NCBI RefSeq assembly: GCF_031157525.1
Contig: NZ_JAVIXR010000006.1
Location: 154,353 to 218,352, forward strand
From: Marinobacter sediminicola
GTDB lineage: Bacteria; Pseudomonadota; Gammaproteobacteria; Pseudomonadales; Oleiphilaceae
Direction: 5' to 3'
DNA length: 64,000 nucleotides
Shown: in pieces, positions 59,267 through 64,000 of the stretch
How the letters are laid out: each line of letters begins with the position of its first letter
Numbering within the stretch: the first letter of the stretch is position 1
The notes under the pieces: model-generated
Databases searched by the model: none
What the model was told of the DNA's origin: nothing
Seen by the model: the letters and a program-made list of their open reading frames with translations, nothing else
Translations under genes and position numbers: made by a program

Positions 59267-60847
59267 TCAGTGCTCCCGGGTTTTATGGAACTCGATATCC
59301 GGATAGCGCTCCTGGGCCAGATTGAGATTTACCATGGTGGGGGCGATATAAGCCAGGCGATCACCGCCATCAAGTGCTAAATTGTCATTGTTCTTGCGCT
59401 GGAACTCATCCAGCTTGCGATCATCCGAACAGGTTACCCAGCGAGCAGTTGCGACGTTGATCGGCTCATAAACGGCTTCAACCTTGTACTCGGTCTTGAG
59501 GCGACTGACGACCACATCAAACTGCAGGACACCAACCGCGCCGACAATCAAATCGTTGTTACGCAAGGGTCGAAACACCTGAACCGCACCCTCTTCCGAC
59601 AACTGAATCAAGCCCTTCTGAAGCTGCTTGGCCTTCAATGGGTCCTTCAGGCGGATACGGCGGAAGAGCTCGGGCGCAAAGTTTGGAATGCCCTTGAACT
59701 TCATGTCCTCGCCAGCGGTGAAGGTATCCCCTAACTGAATAGTCCCATGGTTGTGCAGTCCAATGATGTCGCCAGCGTAGGCTTCCTCTGCGTGCTCCCG
59801 ATCGCCTGCCATAAACGTCAGTGCATCGGAAAAACGCACGTCTTTTGCTATGCGCACATGCCTGGCTTTCATACCCTGACTGTACTTGCCCGACACTATG
59901 CGCATAAATGCAACTCGATCCCGGTGCTGGGGATCCATATTGGCCTGAATTTTAAAAACAAAGCCAGAGAATCCCTGATCATCCGGCTGCACCAACCGCT
60001 GATCCGTCTCGCGTGGCTGTGGCTCAGGGGCCCAGTCCACCAAACCGTCGAGCATGTGATCAACGCCAAAATTACCTAGCGCCGTACCGAAAAATACCGG
60101 CGTAAGCTCACCAGCCAGAAATGCTTCCTGATCGAATTCGTGAGACGCTCCTTTTACCAGCTCGACCTCATCGCGCAAATCGCTGGCGTATCCACCAAGA
60201 GCATTATCAAGCTCCGGATTGTCCAACCCGCTGATAGTTCGAACCTCCTGGATCTCGTGACCGTGCCCACTTTGGTAAAGAATCACCTCGTCACGCAGCA
60301 AGTGATAGACACCCTTGAAGCTCTTGCCCATACCAATAGGCCAGGTAATCGGCGCACAGGCAATGCTAAGAACATCTTCCACTTCATCCATAAGCTCAAC
60401 CGGGTCCCTGGTATCCCGATCCAATTTGTTCATGAAAGTGATAATCGGCGTGTCTCTTAGCCGGGTAACTTCCATCAACTTAATGGTACGTTCCTCAACG
60501 CCTTTTGCACTGTCAATCACCATGAGACAGGAGTCTACAGCTGTCAGGGTACGGTAAGTATCTTCCGAAAAATCCTCGTGACCTGGCGTATCCAGCAGGT
60601 TCACCAGCTTTCCGCCGTAAGGAAACTGCATGACAGACGTGGTAACAGAAATACCCCGCTCCTTTTCCATTTCCATCCAGTCAGACTTTGCATGCTGCCC
60701 GGACTTCTTACCCTTGACCGTTCCCGCCCGCTGCAGAGCATGCCCGAATAGCAGTACTTTCTCGGTAATCGTGGTTTTACCGGCGTCCGGGTGAGAGATG
60801 ATTGCAAAGGTGCGGCGCTTGGCCACTTCCTGGGAAAGGTGAGACAT
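59267..60847 (-). CDS. prfC: Peptide chain release factor 3
   Basis: GTPase that recycles RF1 and RF2 from the ribosome. The 526-residue protein has [18 protein letters not shown] (G1), [12 protein letters not shown] (G2), [10 protein letters not shown] (G3) and [12 protein letters not shown] (G4), and the RF3 C-terminal domain. ATG start at 60847; a TATAAT lies about 45 bases upstream. Confidence 0.99.
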   Translation of the reverse strand: MSHLSQEVAKRRTFAIISHPDAGKTTITEKVLLFGHALQRAGTVKGKKSGQHAKSDWMEMEKERGISVTTSVMQFPYGGKLVNLLDTPGHEDFSEDTYRTLTAVDSCLMVIDSAKGVEERTIKLMEVTRLRDTPIITFMNKLDRDTRDPVELMDEVEDVLSIACAPITWPIGMGKSFKGVYHLLRDEVILYQSGHGHEIQEVRTISGLDNPELDNALGGYASDLRDEVELVKGASHEFDQEAFLAGELTPVFFGTALGNFGVDHMLDGLVDWAPEPQPRETDQRLVQPDDQGFSGFVFKIQANMDPQHRDRVAFMRIVSGKYSQGMKARHVRIAKDVRFSDALTFMAGDREHAEEAYAGDIIGLHNHGTIQLGDTFTAGEDMKFKGIPNFAPELFRRIRLKDPLKAKQLQKGLIQLSEEGAVQVFRPLRNNDLIVGAVGVLQFDVVVSRLKTEYKVEAVYEPINVATARWVTCSDDRKLDEFQRKNNDNLALDGGDRLAYIAPTMVNLNLAQERYPDIEFHKTREH

Positions 60848-60889
60848 AGTCGAAGAGAAACCTGCGTCAGATGTTCGGAGAAGGCGGGT

Positions 60890-60918
60890 ATTATAGGGGC
60901 TAAGAGGTTATTACGCGA
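60890..60918 (-). promoter_or_regulatory. Candidate promoter of prfC
   Basis: A perfect -10 TATAAT (60895-60890) on the minus strand, with only a weak -35 (TTCGCG at 18 bases). It would give a leader of about 35-40 bases before prfC. Confidence 0.45.
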
Positions 60919-60933
60919 ACACAAGCGGTAATA

Positions 60934-61425
60934 TCAGGGGTACAGAAGCAACGACATTACCCGCGCATCTTCGCGGCCAGAGGCTGCAGGATAGTATCCG
61001 GGGCGCCGTCCTATTTCTACAAACCCTTCATTGCGGTAGAGCTTGCTTGCCACACTGTTACTTAACCGCACCTCAAGAAGCATCTGATTCATGCCTTCAT
61101 GAGTAGCTTCTGCGATGAGGTGCCTCAACAAATACCGCCCAACCCCATGGCCTCGGCTTCGAGGATGAACACATATATTCAGCAGATGCACTTCATCCAG
61201 CATATAAGTTCCGACCACAAACCCCGCAAGAGAATCGCCGAGGCAGGCACCCCATAAGCGATAATTCGGCTTGAAGCAATCGAGAAACACCCCTTCAGTC
61301 CAGGGGTGGGAGTGGCCCTGGCGCTCGATCTCAAGCATCTCCGGAATATCTTCAGGCGTCAGAGGCCGAAATCCCAGCTGAAGACCTTGCATACAGTGGT
61401 ATCGATCAGAACGTCGCTGTGTCAT
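60934..61425 (-). CDS. rimI: Ribosomal protein S18 alanine N-acetyltransferase RimI
   Basis: GNAT enzyme that acetylates the N-terminus of S18. The 163-residue protein has IERQGHSHPWTEGVFLDCF, the acetyl-CoA loop HPRSRGHGVGRYLLRHLI, and LEVRLSNSVASKLYRNEGFVEIGRRPGYY. The ATG overlaps the stop of the upstream gene by four bases, which fixes the start, although Met12 is possible. Confidence 0.96.
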   Translation of the reverse strand: MTQRRSDRYHCMQGLQLGFRPLTPEDIPEMLEIERQGHSHPWTEGVFLDCFKPNYRLWGACLGDSLAGFVVGTYMLDEVHLLNICVHPRSRGHGVGRYLLRHLIAEATHEGMNQMLLEVRLSNSVASKLYRNEGFVEIGRRPGYYPAASGREDARVMSLLLYP

Positions 61426-62234
61426 TTCTGAGCCAGGGGCTTAAGCTGTTCCCATAAAGACCGCTTCAGCGGAGGGTTGCTGGCAAGAGCCGCCAATGAG
61501 TGAATAGATTTTACGTCAGGGGCTCGGCCAAGAGCTTTGAACAGCCAACCAGCTTCGACACCACTTCTATCAAGGCCCTCACCTGTCCCAAGAACAATCA
61601 CCTTCCTGTCATCTATATCTCGCAACACGTACTGCACCACAGCCTTTAAATCGGACAAGGAATTTCCGGGAACTACACGATTATTGAAGACGGGCCAGTG
61701 AACCCAGTCAACAGGCTTTAACTGCCCATCTCCCAGACTCTTCACAATATTCGCGGCAAGAGTTTCCTGGAGGCTCAGGCTCGCTTCCCGGGTTATATCC
61801 GCGATGAGAACGTACTTTGACCCAAAAAACACTCCCAGACTTACGGCTACTGCTGGCGCTTCAACTTCCTGCGGCGATGCAACAGTCACCTCCGAACCTT
61901 CAGGAGACGGAACAGAAAGCTCCGACAAGCCCTGATCTGGTGGTTGCTTCGGTTGCGCAGATGGCTCTTCCTTACCCTCCATTAGAGCCTGAAGACTGGC
62001 AATTCGCTGCACACCTTTCTTGTTCGCGGCGACGCTCGCCGCCGGCGAACCATTTTTTTCAGCCTCTACGGGCGCGCGGCTTGGAGCAAATGAGGGGGAA
62101 TGTACAACCTTATCTGGCTCAGGAAATACAAACGCCGGGCTCGAAGCAGCACCCGGCAGTGGTTCACGGGCATACCACAACCGGATTCCCGCCGAGCCAA
62201 GATAGAACTGTCTTTGAGCCTCAGTCTGAATCAT
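61422..62234 (-). CDS. holD: Probable divergent DNA polymerase III psi subunit (HolD) with long linker
   Basis: A 270-residue protein directly upstream of rimI (ATGA overlap), where E. coli has holD (order holD-rimI-yjjG-prfC). Its ends match E. coli psi: the N-terminal RQFYLGSAGIRLWYAREPLPGA lines up with the chi-binding LQQLGITQWSLRRPGAL, and the C-terminal ALASNPPLKRSLWEQLKPL with RANPTARAALWQQI. KYVLIADITREASLSLQETLAANIVKSL also aligns. Between them a Pro/Ala/Glu/Ser-rich linker (about 30-130) is inserted, doubling the length. Psi joins chi to the clamp loader and so to SSB. Assignment is by my own alignment from memory. It starts directly at the leuA stop. Confidence 0.72.
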   Translation of the reverse strand: MIQTEAQRQFYLGSAGIRLWYAREPLPGAASSPAFVFPEPDKVVHSPSFAPSRAPVEAEKNGSPAASVAANKKGVQRIASLQALMEGKEEPSAQPKQPPDQGLSELSVPSPEGSEVTVASPQEVEAPAVAVSLGVFFGSKYVLIADITREASLSLQETLAANIVKSLGDGQLKPVDWVHWPVFNNRVVPGNSLSDLKAVVQYVLRDIDDRKVIVLGTGEGLDRSGVEAGWLFKALGRAPDVKSIHSLAALASNPPLKRSLWEQLKPLAQK

Positions 62235-63785
62235 TCAAACATCCGCCACCTGTGGATGTTGCCGAATCCCACCACGGCTAATCAGGTTAAGCGCTTCGAT
62301 GTAGGCCTTAGCTGAAGCAATGATAATATCTGTATCGGCGCCGATACCATTTACGATACGCCCACCACGTTCCAGCCGAACAGTAACCTCGCCTTGGGAG
62401 TCCGTGCCGCTGGTGATATTGTTTACTGAGTAAAGTTGCAAATTGCAGCCCGAATCAACCAGCGACTCGATCGCTTTAAAAGTCGCATCTACCGGACCAC
62501 TCCCTTCCGCCTCTACCTTATGCTCCTTTCCATCCATCGTTAACGTCAGGTTAGCCATTGGAACAACACCTGTTTCTGAGCAAACCTGCAGGCACACCAA
62601 GCCATAACGGCCCTCTTCATCTTTCTGCCGAGTGTCACTGGCGATTGCCTGCAAGTCCTCATCAAAGATTTCGTGCTTCAAATCAGCCAGGGCTTTGAAA
62701 CGGGTAAATGCTTCGTTCAACTCCGTTTCAGTTTCAAACTGAATACCAAGCTCCAGGAGGCGCGTGCGGAAAGCATTTCGGCCTGAGTGTTTACCAAGCA
62801 CCAAGCTATTAGTGTGCCAGCCCACGTCTTCTGCGCGCATGATTTCGTATGTTTCGCGATGCTTGAGCACTCCGTCCTGGTGAATACCCGACTCATGGGC
62901 AAAGGCGTTAGCGCCCACAATGGCTTTGTTGGGCTGTACCGGAAAACCTGTGATCGTAGACACGAGTCGAGAAGCAGGTACGATATGGTTGGCATCTATT
63001 TGCGTATCGAGATTGTAAAAATCCTGCCGCGTGCGGACGGCCATCACTATCTCTTCGAGTGAGGCATTGCCTGCACGCTCTCCCAGTCCATTGATGGTGC
63101 ATTCGACCTGACGGGCACCACGAGTTACCGCTGCCAGAGAGTTTGCAACGGCAAGCCCCAGATCGTTATGGCAATGCACAGAGAAAATGGCTTTATCGGC
63201 ATTAGGGACACGATTAAGGAGTTGATGAATGGTTTCTGCAAACTGCTCTGGCACAGCATAACCAACCGTATCCGGAATGTTGATCGTATTGGCACCCGCA
63301 TCGATGGCCGCCTCAATAATTCTGCAGAGAAAATCCAGCTCGGACCGCCCTGCATCCTCACAGGAGAACTCAACGTCATCCACGTGACTTCGGGCACGCT
63401 TTACAGACCGAACTGCCTGCTCAATCACCTCATGCGGTTCCATCTGCAGCTTGTGCTGCATGTGGATTGGCGAGGTTGCAATAAACGTATGTATACGCCC
63501 CCGCTCTGCGGGGCGAATCGCTTCAGCCGCCCGATCAATGTCCTTGTCCAGCGCACGAGCGAGACTACAAATCGTTGAGCCTTTGATCGTTTCTGCGATG
63601 GACTTAACGGCTTCAAAATCTCCCTGACTCGCGATCGCAAAACCTGCCTCAATGACATCCACACGAAGCTTTTCAAGAGCCCTGGCAATACGGAGCTTCT
63701 CGGCTTTATTCATCGTAGCGCCGGGACTTTGCTCGCCATCACGGAGAGTTGTATCAAAAATAACCAGATGATCGTTGCCAGACAT
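62235..63785 (-). CDS. leuA: 2-isopropylmalate synthase LeuA
   Basis: First committed enzyme of leucine synthesis, joining acetyl-CoA and 2-ketoisovalerate (made by IlvD). The 516-residue protein has [16 protein letters not shown], the metal site [32 protein letters not shown], and a C-terminal leucine-feedback domain (about 395-516). GGAG lies just upstream of ATG 63785. The stop adjoins the start of the holD-like gene with no gap. Confidence 0.98.
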   Translation of the reverse strand: MSGNDHLVIFDTTLRDGEQSPGATMNKAEKLRIARALEKLRVDVIEAGFAIASQGDFEAVKSIAETIKGSTICSLARALDKDIDRAAEAIRPAERGRIHTFIATSPIHMQHKLQMEPHEVIEQAVRSVKRARSHVDDVEFSCEDAGRSELDFLCRIIEAAIDAGANTINIPDTVGYAVPEQFAETIHQLLNRVPNADKAIFSVHCHNDLGLAVANSLAAVTRGARQVECTINGLGERAGNASLEEIVMAVRTRQDFYNLDTQIDANHIVPASRLVSTITGFPVQPNKAIVGANAFAHESGIHQDGVLKHRETYEIMRAEDVGWHTNSLVLGKHSGRNAFRTRLLELGIQFETETELNEAFTRFKALADLKHEIFDEDLQAIASDTRQKDEEGRYGLVCLQVCSETGVVPMANLTLTMDGKEHKVEAEGSGPVDATFKAIESLVDSGCNLQLYSVNNITSGTDSQGEVTVRLERGGRIVNGIGADTDIIIASAKAYIEALNLISRGGIRQHPQVADV

Positions 63786-63822
63786 TGAATTACTCCGTAT
63801 CGCATTTGGTTTCGTGAAAACA

Positions 63823-63828
63823 GTATAT
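63823..63828 (-). promoter_or_regulatory. Candidate -10 element of leuA
   Basis: TATACT on the minus strand, about 40 bases before the leuA ATG. No clear -35 lies at 16-18 bases, and I see no leader peptide with leucine codons, so attenuation is not supported. Read-through from the rRNA operon upstream is limited by its terminator. Confidence 0.4.
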
Positions 63829-63889
63829 CACCGGGATGCAAATGAGGGAGCTTCCACACTGCTCGCAAGACTAATTTCGGACATAAAAA

Positions 63890-63917
63890 AACCCCAGCTT
63901 CGCAAGAAGCTGGGGTT
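63890..63917 (-). terminator. Intrinsic terminator of the rRNA operon
   Basis: On the minus strand AACCCCAGCTTC-TTGC-GAAGCTGGGGTT, a 12-pair perfect stem with a four-base loop, is followed by a run of T residues. It lies about ten bases after the 5S 3' end. Confidence 0.94.
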
Positions 63918-63927
63918 TGGTATTAAG

Positions 63928-64000
63928 AGTCTGACGATGACCTACTCTCACATGGGCAAATGCCACACTACCATCGGCGCAGGCCTGTTTCACTTCTGAG
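63928..64000 (-). rRNA. rrf: 5S ribosomal RNA (3' part, cut by window edge)
   Basis: On the minus strand the sequence reads CTCAGAAGTGAAAC, GCGCCGATGGTAGTGTGG, CCCATGTGAGAGTAGGTCAT, matching the 3' two-thirds of gammaproteobacterial 5S rRNA. The 5' end and the rest of the operon lie beyond the edge. The 3' end, near 63928, is estimated from the terminal helix. Confidence 0.95.

Noticed and set aside
63829..63889. Leucine attenuator or T-box before leuA
   Set aside because: No leader peptide with leucine codons and no specifier or antiterminator structure; the only hairpin belongs to the rRNA operon end.

Overview
The window reads as core chromosome of a Gram-negative gammaproteobacterium, most likely Marinobacter or a close relative. 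The basis is the pseudomonad-style gene order (rplM-rpsI-petABC-sspAB; mraZ-dcw cluster-ftsZ-lpxC-dciA-secA; rnpB beside mraZ; holD-like-rimI), meso-diaminopimelate peptidoglycan (DNPR motif in MurE), LpxC, lipoprotein genes and gammaproteobacterial protein forms. The genus is an inference. Almost all of the sequence is protein-coding. I see no tRNA, insertion sequence, prophage, integrase or CRISPR array.

Layout. 1-2.2 kb (minus): rsfS (cut by the edge), nadD, proA. 2.3-5.8 kb (plus): a three-gene overlapping operon of two membrane proteins with degenerate GGDEF domains and a DedA-PAP2 fusion. 5.8-7.6 kb (minus): a LON-domain protein and a cyclic-nucleotide-binding-like/HDOD protein. 7.8-9.6 kb: ilvD. 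9.7-13.6 kb: small accessory genes, namely a secreted peptidoglycan-binding-like protein, an AI-2E family permease, an orphan 117-residue protein, a haloalkane-dehalogenase homologue with an altered nucleophile, and a thioesterase. 13.8-18.3 kb: DEAD-box helicase, folA, thyA, lgt, TauE-type exporter. 18.4-22.4 kb: NRDE protein, xseB-ispA-dxs (isoprenoid supply). 22.5-30.6 kb: ribA, moaC, Nudix-ThiE fusion, argJ, secA, M23 peptidase, dciA. 30.6-48.8 kb: lpxC and the complete division and cell wall cluster (mraZ rsmH ftsL ftsI murE murF mraY murD ftsW murG murC ddl ftsQ ftsA ftsZ), driven by a promoter with a four-repeat MraZ operator. 49-53.3 kb: rnpB, rsmI, lpoA, yraN, a DiaA-like SIS protein. 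53.4-58.4 kb: rplM-rpsI, petABC (cytochrome bc1), sspA-sspB. 58.5-63.8 kb: TatD-family hydrolase, prfC, rimI, a divergent holD, leuA. 63.9-64 kb: the 3' end of a 5S rRNA with its terminator.

Much of the window serves envelope growth: lipid II synthesis and flipping, division, PBP activation by LpoA, lipoprotein maturation by Lgt, isoprenoid precursors for undecaprenyl phosphate from IspA and Dxs, and possibly lipid-phosphate recycling by the DedA-PAP2 protein. Genes are packed tightly, with many 1-16 base overlaps of stop and start codons that imply translational coupling.

Most worth a second look: the Asp-to-Asn change at the nucleophile of the haloalkane dehalogenase homologue; the pair of degenerate GGDEF proteins coupled to a DedA-PAP2 fusion; a DiaA-like protein without its phosphosugar-binding residues; a hidden HolD homologue with a long linker; and several perfect palindromes at promoters. 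I found no wholly new multi-gene defence or biosynthetic system here.
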